DNA of 19,349 nucleotides from UBA12078 sp964556955 (lineage in GTDB: Bacteria > Patescibacteriota > Dojkabacteria > SC72), in the NCBI GenBank assembly GCA_964556955.1, contig CAZKXP010000011.1, positions 1 through 19,349 on the forward strand. Direction: 5' to 3'. This document shows positions 1 to 6,739 of this stretch, piece after piece. The notes under the pieces were generated by a model. It was not told where the DNA came from. It was given only the letters and a program-made list of their open reading frames with translations, and made no database searches. Made by a program: the position numbers and the translations under genes. Within the stretch, counting starts at the first letter, position 1. Each line of letters opens with the position of its first letter.

Positions 1-32
1 ACCCCTTTAAAATTCTGATTGTTAAGGATGGT

Positions 33-61
33 TTAACAAATCTATCGCTGTAATGTATCAT
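33..61 (+). promoter_or_regulatory. Promoter of the alpha/beta hydrolase gene
   Basis: A -35 box TTAACA (33-38, 5 of 6 matches to consensus) lies 17 bases before a -10 box TATCAT (56-61, 5 of 6). The start codon is at 70, only 8 bases after the -10 box, so transcription should begin at or within two bases of the ATG. No Shine-Dalgarno sequence is present, so a leaderless mRNA is predicted. Bases 1-32 hold nothing else I can identify. Confidence 0.6.
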
Positions 62-69
62 TTAACTAT

Positions 70-825
70 ATGGCCATATTCAACTACAACGGTGGAGATA
101 TAAACTACACAATTCAAGGAACAGGAGACCCCATTGTTCTAATCCACGGCTTTGGTTTGGACAGTAGAATGTGGAAGAAGCAAGCAGAAGAGCTATCCAA
201 GACAATCACAGTAATTACTTACGACATGAGAGGTTTTGGGAAATCCTCTTTGCCAATCAACAAATATAGTCACCTAGAAGATTTACATGAACTTCTTAAA
301 TCTCTAGGTATCTCGGAAGCGAAGATAGTGGGGCACTCATTTGGAGGAGAAGTGGCTACAGAATATGCATTGAAATATCCAAGTGAAGTAAACAGTTTAG
401 TATTAATATCTCCCGCTTTGAGTGGAGTTAAAAATGACAGTAGCGAATGGGAGGTACTGGTGGAATTAGGGAGAAAGGGAGACATAGAAGGTATTAAGGA
501 AAGAATGCTTAAGAATCCTGCATTTAAAGATTTGAAAGAAGGTTCTGAGGAATTGAAGCTAGTAGCAGAAATGATTCAGGATTATACTGGTTTTCATTTT
601 CAAAATAGTGACCTAAGAGAATATGCAGATGTTAGTGGAAGGTTAAAAGAATTATCTTGTCCAATTGGAGTAATAATTGGAGAGAATGATGAGGAAGTGC
701 AAAAGAAAATAGCGAAGAAGTTTAAAGAAGAATTGGGTATGGAACCGATTATCATTCCTAACTGTGGGCATATGTCTGTTTTAGAAAACCCTGAATTAAT
801 TACAGAGATGATTCGTAAGTTCTAA
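70..825 (+). CDS. Alpha/beta hydrolase (251 aa)
   Basis: Single-domain alpha/beta-hydrolase-fold protein of normal length for the family. The sequence shows the HGFG oxyanion-hole motif (26-29), the nucleophile elbow GHSFGG with Ser90, a likely acid at Asp207 (GEND), and the catalytic His234 (NCGHMSVLE). The short insertion between about residues 118 and 190 would form the lid. There is no signal peptide, so it should be cytoplasmic. The substrate cannot be deduced; relatives include esterases, lipases, C-C hydrolases and haloalkane dehalogenases. It is the first gene of a two-gene + strand unit with the small membrane protein 18 bases downstream. The ATG at 70 is supported by the promoter ending just before it, which predicts a leaderless mRNA. 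Confidence 0.93.
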   Translation: MAIFNYNGGDINYTIQGTGDPIVLIHGFGLDSRMWKKQAEELSKTITVITYDMRGFGKSSLPINKYSHLEDLHELLKSLGISEAKIVGHSFGGEVATEYALKYPSEVNSLVLISPALSGVKNDSSEWEVLVELGRKGDIEGIKERMLKNPAFKDLKEGSEELKLVAEMIQDYTGFHFQNSDLREYADVSGRLKELSCPIGVIIGENDEEVQKKIAKKFKEELGMEPIIIPNCGHMSVLENPELITEMIRKF

Positions 826-829
826 CTTT

Positions 830-836
830 AAGAGGA
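830..836 (+). promoter_or_regulatory. Shine-Dalgarno site of the small membrane protein
   Basis: AAGAGGA lies 7 bases before the ATG at 844. It is the only clear Shine-Dalgarno-type site I found in this window; nearly all other starts lack one. It supports the choice of start. Confidence 0.6.
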
Positions 837-843
837 TATATCT

Positions 844-1167
844 ATGATCGACTATATGAATAACTATATGGAATATATAAAAACCATATTAAAGAAAGAA
901 GATATAAATGAATCTATTAAAAAAGATTTCATAGAACATATACAATTTATGCAACATGAAAGACTAATACATCTATTAGTTACTATGTTATTTGCAATAT
1001 TATTAATGTTTGGGTTTGTAGTTATGCTAATGTATTTTTCTTGGATAATGGTAGGGTTTGTAGTAATAATATTTGTTGTAGAGATATTCTATATATTCCA
1101 TTACTACAAATTAGAGAATGGAATACAGAAGATGTATAGGGTATATGATGAGGTAACTAGAAAATAG
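844..1167 (+). CDS. Small two-TM membrane protein, unknown function (107 aa)
   Basis: The N-terminal 40 residues are charged and probably helical. Two adjacent transmembrane helices follow at about 42-65 and 67-89, then a basic C-terminal helix, so both ends probably face the cytoplasm. The segment QHERLIHLLVT just before TM1 reminds me of small conserved membrane proteins in Clostridia and other Firmicutes, but I cannot confirm that here. It follows the hydrolase by 18 bases and has a real Shine-Dalgarno site, unlike its neighbours, which fits acquisition from another lineage (inference). The stop codon is one base from the stop of the convergent nucleotidyltransferase-like gene. No function can be assigned. 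Confidence 0.8.
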   Translation: MIDYMNNYMEYIKTILKKEDINESIKKDFIEHIQFMQHERLIHLLVTMLFAILLMFGFVVMLMYFSWIMVGFVVIIFVVEIFYIFHYYKLENGIQKMYRVYDEVTRK

Positions 1168-1168
1168 C

Positions 1169-1534
1169 CTAATCAGCAATATAAACTTCAAAATCTTTGA
1201 ACTTAACAAGTATTAATCCTTTTGGTTCTGCTTCCCACTCACATATTTCAAATGGAATATTGTTATACATTCCTTGAAATTCTAAATATATATCTTCCCA
1301 TTTATGTATATCAGATGTTTTGTATTCATTAAACAGACTAAATGCCTTAGTTATATTTTCTTTTGAAATAAAGAGATCGATATCGTATGGATATACATCT
1401 TCGCCAAGGATGTAATGTAAACCAGAAGCGGATAGATAATAGGTAATATCGTTTTTGCTAAGCGCGTCTGTAAGATATACAAGAGCTTTTTCCCATTTCC
1501 CTATATTTTGTTTGTTTATTTCTTGGTAATCCAT
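1169..1534 (-). CDS. Small nucleotidyltransferase-like protein (121 aa)
   Basis: Short protein with the outline of a nucleotidyltransferase-superfamily domain. A helix of about 10-28 precedes the segment SASGLHYILG (35-44), and then the acidic pair in YDIDLFI (Asp51 and Asp53) matches the metal-binding [DE]h[DE] motif. A third acidic strand may be at FEICEWE near the C-terminus. It resembles the N-terminal part of aminoglycoside nucleotidyltransferase-like or AbiEii/MNT-like proteins, without a helical partner domain. Substrate unknown. It lies 10 bases downstream of recF and may be in the same transcript. A TAGAAT hexamer (1542-1547) overlapping the recF stop could also drive it. It ends one base from the convergent membrane-protein gene. 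Confidence 0.6.
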   Translation of the reverse strand: MDYQEINKQNIGKWEKALVYLTDALSKNDITYYLSASGLHYILGEDVYPYDIDLFISKENITKAFSLFNEYKTSDIHKWEDIYLEFQGMYNNIPFEICEWEAEPKGLILVKFKDFEVYIAD

Positions 1535-1544
1535 ACGAAAAATT

Positions 1545-2582
1545 CTAAATCCTATTCAAATCAATCAACTGTGCATTCTCTAAAATCTCTTTAGGTAATT
1601 CCTTGTAATTAATAATTGTTATAAACGTCTGTTGCTTACTAATATGCCTCTCTCCAAATATCTTATGTGTATTCTCATGATCCAACTCTGAAGCAATATC
1701 ATCCAACAAAAGAATAGGGTAGAACCCTAACTCATCATTCAAAACATCCTGAATCCTAAAAATCAAATTCCCAATAGCCAACCTCTTCTCTCCCCTAGAA
1801 CCAAACTTCTTAATACTCTTCTCAACAATAATCTCCCAATCATCCCTCTGAGGACCCACATTAGAACAACCAGTAACAATATCCTTCTTCTTGGCTTCTT
1901 CTACGGCAATGTCTAATTCCTCTTTGTTTGATTTAATATATTCAATCCTAAAATCATCATCAGAAAGCTCATTAATCAAGTCAATCCTTTTCTTTTGAAT
2001 AATCTTGCCTAATTCAACAAACTCATTAGTCCAGAAATTAAGTTGAGTATCATTACGTGCAATAATGCCTTGGTCGTAAAATTTCTTTGCAAGTTTTTTT
2101 AAATATGCATTCCTCTGCCTTAAAACCTTTCTAAATTTGGCTAAAGTATCATTGTATTCATAATCGATCTGACATATCACTTCATCAAGAAAATCTCTAC
2201 GATGTGAGGGGGAGATCATTAAAATCTCAATCTGTTCAGGATTAAATATGGTAGATGCATTACTCTGAAAAAACTTCTTAGGAGTTGTATTCTGGTTATC
2301 TATCTTACAAACCCTACGACTATGGTCTTTGAAAAATGCAAACAAATGCTCATCAGTAGCAATCTCAATCCTTGCAAACCTATCTTCTTCTTTTTGGGTA
2401 TTGTTAACAAATTCGTCTGAAGAAGCCCATGGGGATTTACCATTGGTGAGAAGGTATATGGCTTCGAGGATAGTACTTTTACCCTGTGCATTATCTCCGT
2501 ACAAAACAACAATCTCCTTCTCAATATCGATCTGAACATCTTCAAATCTTCTGAAATTGGTTAGCTTTATACTCCTAATCAT
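1545..2582 (-). CDS. recF: DNA replication and repair protein RecF
   Basis: SMC-like ABC ATPase that binds gapped DNA and, with RecO and RecR, helps load RecA; it acts in the cytoplasm. The sequence shows the N-terminal FRRFED segment, Walker A GDNAQGKS (29-36, Lys35), the RecF-type signature SRGEKR (262-267) and Walker B with D-loop LLLDDIASELD (291-301). The 345-residue length is slightly below the usual 360 or so. Its ATG overlaps the stop of lepA by one base (TAATG at 2580-2584), which points to coupled translation; there is no Shine-Dalgarno site. The classical neighbours dnaA, dnaN and gyrB are absent here. Identity is secure; co-transcription with lepA is inferred from the overlap. Confidence 0.93.
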   Translation of the reverse strand: MIRSIKLTNFRRFEDVQIDIEKEIVVLYGDNAQGKSTILEAIYLLTNGKSPWASSDEFVNNTQKEEDRFARIEIATDEHLFAFFKDHSRRVCKIDNQNTTPKKFFQSNASTIFNPEQIEILMISPSHRRDFLDEVICQIDYEYNDTLAKFRKVLRQRNAYLKKLAKKFYDQGIIARNDTQLNFWTNEFVELGKIIQKKRIDLINELSDDDFRIEYIKSNKEELDIAVEEAKKKDIVTGCSNVGPQRDDWEIIVEKSIKKFGSRGEKRLAIGNLIFRIQDVLNDELGFYPILLLDDIASELDHENTHKIFGERHISKQQTFITIINYKELPKEILENAQLIDLNRI

Positions 2583-4396
2583 TATGTCTTAAGTATAGCT
2601 AAAAATGCTTCTTGAGGTATGTTTACTTTTCCAATCTGTTTCAATCTCGCTTTCCCTTTCTTCTGCTTTTGTAGAAGCTTCAACTTTCTAGAATAGTCTC
2701 CCCCATAGAGTTTGGAGGTAACATCCTTTCTAAATGCACTGATATCCTCTCGGGCTATTACCTTGGCATTAATAGCGGCTTGAAGTGGTATGGGGAACTG
2801 TTGTCTTGGGATCACCCGTTTCATCTCTTCGAGCAATTTCACAGCCTTAGCTCTTGCATCATCCCGTGTCTCTAGGAAGCATAGCGCTGGTATTTCTTCA
2901 TGATTTATTAATACCGAAACCTTCACAATATCTGCAGGAAAGAAATCAATGAACTCATATTCCATGGAGGCATATCCACTAGATATGTTCTTCATCTGGT
3001 CAAAGAAGTTGGATATGAGGGAGGCCAATGGCATATCATATTCTAATACGATATATTGATCTCTCATCTGCATATCACTTTTACTGTGTGTGAGATATTT
3101 AGTATTTACATACTGACCTCTTCGGAATTGGCATAGCTTCATGAGGTCTCCCATATATTGTGATGGTGTTAGCATCTCAATTCTTACCCATGGTTCACGA
3201 ACCTCTTTCACCAAGGAGGGATCTGGCATTTCTTGAGGAGTCTGTATTTCAATATCTTCTCCTGTCATTTTTGTGACCTGGTATTCAACTGTAGGGGCTG
3301 TGATTATGAGGTTAACATCATATTCCCTCTCCAATCTTTCTTGAATTATATCCATATGTAGGAGCCCCAAAAAGCCACATCTGAATCCTGATCCAAGTAG
3401 GTTGGATCTTTGATCAGCATATGTGAGAGATGCATCATTTAATGCCAATTTTGCTAACCCCGTTTTAAGATTGTCATAGTCCTCTGGGTCTATTGGGAAG
3501 AAGGTTGCAAAAATATTCGGTTTGGGTGCTTTGTAGCCCGCGAGAGGTATAATATCCTCTTTGTCTGAGATGGTATCTCCAACTGTAAAGTAACTAATAT
3601 CTTTCAACCCCGTAGCAATATATCCAACCTCTCCTGCACTCAATGATCCTGTTTCTTCCAGATCCGGAGAAAATATACCTACCTCTGTGGGTCTGAATTT
3701 CTCTCTTCTTTGCAATATATTCAATGAAATAGGTTTGCCATGTACATGTTTAATCTGCCCATCAAAAATTCTAACTGCAACGACTACTCCGCGATGTTCA
3801 TCGTAAAAAGAATCAAAAATCAATGCCTTTAGTGGAGCTGTAATATCTCCCTTTGGGACAGGTACGCGATCAATAATTGCATCTAGTAGTTTGTCCACAT
3901 TCTCACCTGTTTTCCCGGAGACTTTGATAATTTCATCTTTCGTAAAACTAAGAAGATCTACCATCTCATTTTCTCTTTCCTGTACATTTACACTGGGAAG
4001 GTCAATCTTGTTGAGCACAGGGATTAGTTTTAATCCAAGATCTATTGCTTTTCTGGCATTTGAGAGTGTTTGTGCTTGTATTCCTTGACTTGCATCTACT
4101 AGTAAAATCGCTGCTTCACATGCGGCCAATGAACGAGATACTTCATACGAAAAATCTACATGTCCGGGTGTATCTATGAGATTGAGCTGGTACCCTTTCC
4201 AATTCATGGTGCATGCTTGTAATTTTATGGTAATCCCTTTCTCTTGTTCTAAATCCAATCTATCCAAAATCCTTTCCTTTCTCTTGTCTCTTGAAAAATC
4301 TTTATGAGCAGCTTCAAGCATTCTATCTGCCAGAGTAGATTTACCATGATCAATATGGGCAATTATTGAGAAGTTTCTAATATTTTGAAGTGACAT
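2582..4396 (-). CDS. lepA: Elongation factor 4 (LepA), ribosomal GTPase
   Basis: Full-length LepA/EF4 (604 aa; the family is about 600). It is a translational GTPase that acts on the ribosome during elongation or biogenesis. Visible motifs are G1 AHIDHGKST (13-21), the switch segment EQEKGITIKLQA, G3 DTPGHVDF and G4 NKIDLP, followed by domain II, the EF-G-like domains (LGSGFRCGFLGLLHMDI) and the LepA-specific C-terminal domain with the basic stretch LLQKQKKGKARLKQIGK. The ATG is preceded directly by a consensus TATAAT and no Shine-Dalgarno site, so its mRNA is probably leaderless. It is followed by recF with a one-base overlap. In Firmicutes lepA also lies near holA, rpsT and dnaJ, as it does here. 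Confidence 0.98.
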   Translation of the reverse strand: MSLQNIRNFSIIAHIDHGKSTLADRMLEAAHKDFSRDKRKERILDRLDLEQEKGITIKLQACTMNWKGYQLNLIDTPGHVDFSYEVSRSLAACEAAILLVDASQGIQAQTLSNARKAIDLGLKLIPVLNKIDLPSVNVQERENEMVDLLSFTKDEIIKVSGKTGENVDKLLDAIIDRVPVPKGDITAPLKALIFDSFYDEHRGVVVAVRIFDGQIKHVHGKPISLNILQRREKFRPTEVGIFSPDLEETGSLSAGEVGYIATGLKDISYFTVGDTISDKEDIIPLAGYKAPKPNIFATFFPIDPEDYDNLKTGLAKLALNDASLTYADQRSNLLGSGFRCGFLGLLHMDIIQERLEREYDVNLIITAPTVEYQVTKMTGEDIEIQTPQEMPDPSLVKEVREPWVRIEMLTPSQYMGDLMKLCQFRRGQYVNTKYLTHSKSDMQMRDQYIVLEYDMPLASLISNFFDQMKNISSGYASMEYEFIDFFPADIVKVSVLINHEEIPALCFLETRDDARAKAVKLLEEMKRVIPRQQFPIPLQAAINAKVIAREDISAFRKDVTSKLYGGDYSRKLKLLQKQKKGKARLKQIGKVNIPQEAFLAILKT

Positions 4397-4402
4397 AGGT
4401 GA

Positions 4403-4408
4403 ATTATA
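4403..4408 (-). promoter_or_regulatory. -10 element of lepA (leaderless)
   Basis: A perfect TATAAT hexamer ends 6 bases before the lepA ATG, so the predicted transcription start falls on the A of the start codon. No convincing -35 box and no extended TG are seen. The element lies in the 39-base gap after the upstream membrane-protein gene. Confidence 0.5.
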
Positions 4409-4435
4409 TCGTATACAACGGGATTTTAGTAGTTT

Positions 4436-5005
4436 CTAAAGGTTTTCTACTACCTTAATCTGCAAATCAAAATTATCAGAGAATTGAATACCTGTAAGGC
4501 TCTCGACAGAAAGAAAGAGCACTACTTTCTCTGATGGGGCTAAAAATATCTCATGTGGGTATGTAAAACCCTTGTCATCTTGTAGTTTGTAGATTTTATC
4601 ATCTATCAAAATACTAATATTTGATTGATTGATATTCTCTGTTTGTCCTAGTAACGAAATTTCTTGTACTTCCGTAGATTTATTTTCTAGCTCTAGAACA
4701 GGTTTTGAATAGCTATCTGCAGCTCTCTTGTTTAACTTTGCAACATAGCTATATTCGGTGTCTGATATCTTGTTTAAATCCTCTTGTGTAAAAACATCAT
4801 GTTTCCCTCCTACAAGTGTAACAGAGATGGAAGAGGAGGTATTTACACCCAATACATTAAGTTGTTCCAATTTTTTAGTAATTGGAGAGAGATTCATCAC
4901 CGTTATTGTTGGTATTATGAAAAGAAGTGCAAGAATACCCAAAGCAAATGGTTCTATTATTACTGAAAAAAATCTTTTTATTTTGTTGGGTTTCTCATTA
5001 ACCAT
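4436..5005 (-). CDS. Membrane-anchored extracytoplasmic protein, unknown function (189 aa)
   Basis: A short basic N-terminus (KPNKIKR) leads into one transmembrane helix at about 15-37, followed by an exported region rich in beta-strand pattern (about 55-189) and ending KVVENL. No known family is recognised. The segment NVLGVNTS (50-57), about 14 residues after the membrane helix, carries the VLG motif shared with other exported proteins here. There is no cysteine lipobox. The gene starts 2 bases after the stop of the four-TM protein, so the two are almost surely co-translated, downstream of rpsT. The paired layout suggests a small membrane complex of an integral subunit and an anchored exterior subunit (inference). 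Confidence 0.75.
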   Translation of the reverse strand: MVNEKPNKIKRFFSVIIEPFALGILALLFIIPTITVMNLSPITKKLEQLNVLGVNTSSSISVTLVGGKHDVFTQEDLNKISDTEYSYVAKLNKRAADSYSKPVLELENKSTEVQEISLLGQTENINQSNISILIDDKIYKLQDDKGFTYPHEIFLAPSEKVVLFLSVESLTGIQFSDNFDLQIKVVENL

Positions 5006-5007
5006 GT

Positions 5008-5559
5008 TTAGAAATATTTTTTATGTTCTACTGGATATATATTATCAGTTTCAATTTCAAATGTCTTTATTGTAAACAATGATGCCATTAAAGCAAGTAC
5101 TCCAGCAAGGATTCCAATCCATTCGTATGTATTTCCTTGTAGAGTATGGGCTACTGTTATGCTACATGCTATCCAAAGAAATGCACACCATATGAATATT
5201 GTGAGAAAGGAAGTTTCCTTGCTGGTAATCCATTTGAGCATATTGAAACGAGTCATTTTGACTATTGTTCTAGGGTTTTTAGCTACTGTATTGTACAGGT
5301 ACATTCTAATGATGAAGGCAAGAAGGGGGATTGCTATGAAGGCTACCATTACAAGATTTGAAACTGAATTTACAAAAAGGGTTGTTGTGGGATCCGAGAA
5401 AAATATCTGTACAGAGAATGTGCTACCTAGATCATTACTGATCTGAAAATTAAGATTGTATATGAGACTTGTGCCTAAAATACCTAAAAACTTTCCTGCA
5501 ATTAACAGTATTGCTGGTGCTATCGATATTTTAAGCGCTCTTTTTAGCAGCTTCGACAT
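5008..5559 (-). CDS. Four-TM integral membrane protein, unknown function (183 aa)
   Basis: Four predicted transmembrane helices at about 10-35, 62-90, 117-140 and 146-168. A basic cytoplasmic loop follows helix 2 (KNPRTIVKMTRFNMLKW) and the tail is charged. No family is recognised. The chosen ATG lies inside rpsT, giving a 29-base overlap in another frame; no Shine-Dalgarno site is visible, so translation is probably coupled to rpsT. The gene is followed after 2 bases by the single-TM exported protein. In Firmicutes other genes (gpr, spoIIP) occupy the place between rpsT and lepA, so this pair is a lineage-specific filling of a conserved locus (inference). Confidence 0.75.
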   Translation of the reverse strand: MSKLLKRALKISIAPAILLIAGKFLGILGTSLIYNLNFQISNDLGSTFSVQIFFSDPTTTLFVNSVSNLVMVAFIAIPLLAFIIRMYLYNTVAKNPRTIVKMTRFNMLKWITSKETSFLTIFIWCAFLWIACSITVAHTLQGNTYEWIGILAGVLALMASLFTIKTFEIETDNIYPVEHKKYF

Positions 5560-5827
5560 TATTTTGGGCGAGTTTGTTTAATTTTTTAGTAAGACGACCT
5601 TTTAATCGGTTTGCCTTATTATCCTTTATAACATTTTTCTTAGCTGCTTTGTCAAGGACTTTGTATACATGCTTCAGTGTCGCCTTTGCTTCTTCAGTGT
5701 TGTTGTCTACCAATAGGGTGTTGAATTTTTTAAGAGATTTTTTTGTCCTTAATCTTAATCTGTCGTTAACGACTTCTCTTCTTTTGCTGCTTCTTAAATC
5801 TTTGATTGATGTTTTTAAATTTGGCAT
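5531..5827 (-). CDS. rpsT: 30S ribosomal protein S20
   Basis: Lysine- and arginine-rich helical protein of 98 aa with the S20 pattern: MPNLKTSIKDLRSSKRRE at the start, RTKKSLKKF in the middle, and the KNVIKDNKANRLKGRLTKKLNKL segment near the C-terminus. It binds 16S rRNA in the small subunit. It has a strong consensus promoter 40-68 bases upstream and a leader of about 33 bases, unlike the leaderless genes around it. The leader has no good Shine-Dalgarno site. It is the first gene of the unit rpsT - four-TM protein - anchored protein, and the next gene begins inside it. Confidence 0.95.
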   Translation of the reverse strand: MPNLKTSIKDLRSSKRREVVNDRLRLRTKKSLKKFNTLLVDNNTEEAKATLKHVYKVLDKAAKKNVIKDNKANRLKGRLTKKLNKLAQNNVEAAKKSA

Positions 5828-5866
5828 TTTCTACGGATGGTTAATATAATTGTTTAAGCTAGGCGT

Positions 5867-5895
5867 ATTATATATGTATTTTCTTGGTTTGTAAA
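5867..5895 (-). promoter_or_regulatory. Strong promoter of rpsT
   Basis: On the minus strand, TTTACA (5890-5895, 5 of 6) and TATAAT (5867-5872, 6 of 6) are separated by 17 bases. The predicted start of transcription is near 5860, giving a leader of about 33 bases. Its -35 box overlaps that of the divergent promoter for the small Ig-like protein. Confidence 0.75.
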
Positions 5896-5916
5896 CATAT
5901 TTTTTTGTGCTAAACT
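5889..5916 (+). promoter_or_regulatory. Promoter of the small Ig-like membrane protein (leaderless)
   Basis: Extended -10 element TGC-TAAACT, hexamer at 5911-5916, with a possible -35 box TTGTAA (5889-5894) and a 16-base spacer. The hexamer ends 6 bases before the ATG at 5923, so transcription is predicted to start on the ATG. The -35 region is shared with the divergent rpsT promoter. Confidence 0.5.
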
Positions 5917-5922
5917 CATATT

Positions 5923-6342
5923 ATGAAGGGAAGTCGTAAGGTCAAAATATGGATGAGTGTCCTTATGGTTTTAGCTATATTGGTAGCAGGGTCGGTTTTG
6001 TTTTTTAAAGATCAATCTAAGGATGTACAAGAGACAGAAGTTTTGGGTAGAAGCAATATTGCGGCTGTTCCATATATTGTGAACTCTCCTGAGAAAGTAG
6101 GGTACGAAGGAGTAGAGTATGTGTATGGTGTGATATGCTCTGATAGTGATACGCAGGAAAAGGATTTGATGATTACACTTGTGGATGCACCTAATTGGTT
6201 GTTTGTAGAGGAGAAAAAGATATACGGTACTCCTCCTGTTGGTAGCAAAGGACAGTACAAGTTGAATATTCGTGTGTCAGATGGGGAAAACTCATCAGTA
6301 AAGGAAAATTATATTTTAATAATGGAAAATGAAACGAACTAA
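5923..6342 (+). CDS. Single-TM exported protein with one Ig-like (He_PIG-type) domain (139 aa)
   Basis: The basic N-terminus KGSRKVKIW and a hydrophobic helix at about 10-28 form an anchor or signal, then ETEVLGRSN with the VLG motif at 40-42. Residues about 50-136 look like a putative-Ig (cadherin-like) domain: SDSDTQEKDLMITLVDAPNW, then the turn GTPPVGSKGQY, then RVSDGE. Such domains usually serve in surface adhesion or carbohydrate contact. The first ATG is preferred because it keeps the basic N-terminus and sits right after an extended -10 box. The next gene overlaps by 14 bases in another frame, so the two are coupled. The domain resembles one in the large two-TM surface protein at 14180-16240. 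Exact role unknown. Confidence 0.8.
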   Translation: MKGSRKVKIWMSVLMVLAILVAGSVLFFKDQSKDVQETEVLGRSNIAAVPYIVNSPEKVGYEGVEYVYGVICSDSDTQEKDLMITLVDAPNWLFVEEKKIYGTPPVGSKGQYKLNIRVSDGENSSVKENYILIMENETN

Positions 6343-6739
6343 AATTTTTTTAATAACTGGGGTTTTGGGTATTATTATGGTTGGGATTTCTCTCTCCCTT
6401 TTGTTTGTCAAGAATACTTTTGGAGCAGGGATATTTAATTCTTTCAAGAGGGATTGTGTGCCTTACAATATTTTTGTGGGCAAAGGGGAAGATGATTTTT
6501 CAGTAAATATTAAATGGAGTACAAGGAAGGAGTGTGTCGGGTTTGTGCAATATGGAAGCCAGAGAGATAATCTGGGTTCTGTTGCTATTGATCAGGTTAA
6601 CAAGGTTAGGTCAAAAACACATGAGGTAAATATTCAAAAGCTTCTGACTACCCAAAAATATTATTTTCTTGTTATCTCAGATGATGTCTCGTATGGGTAT
6701 AGTGGGAAGGCAATAGATTTCTCACTTGAAAATCTTTAG
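6329..6739 (+). CDS. Single-TM exported protein with fibronectin III-like domain (136 aa)
   Basis: A basic start MKRTK and a hydrophobic helix at about 6-27 are followed by an exported beta-rich region. The pattern NIKWSTRKECVGFVQYGS (60-77), with KYYFLVISDD (110-119) and a final YSGKAIDFSL, is typical of fibronectin III-like or purple-acid-phosphatase N-terminal-like domains. Two cysteines (Cys43, Cys69) could form a disulfide outside the cell. It starts inside the preceding Ig-like gene. Its TAG stop overlaps the TAA stop of the convergent surface-protein gene (shared bases 6736-6739). The pair looks like a two-subunit surface module (inference). No enzyme motif is seen. Confidence 0.75.
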   Translation: MKRTKIFLITGVLGIIMVGISLSLLFVKNTFGAGIFNSFKRDCVPYNIFVGKGEDDFSVNIKWSTRKECVGFVQYGSQRDNLGSVAIDQVNKVRSKTHEVNIQKLLTTQKYYFLVISDDVSYGYSGKAIDFSLENL

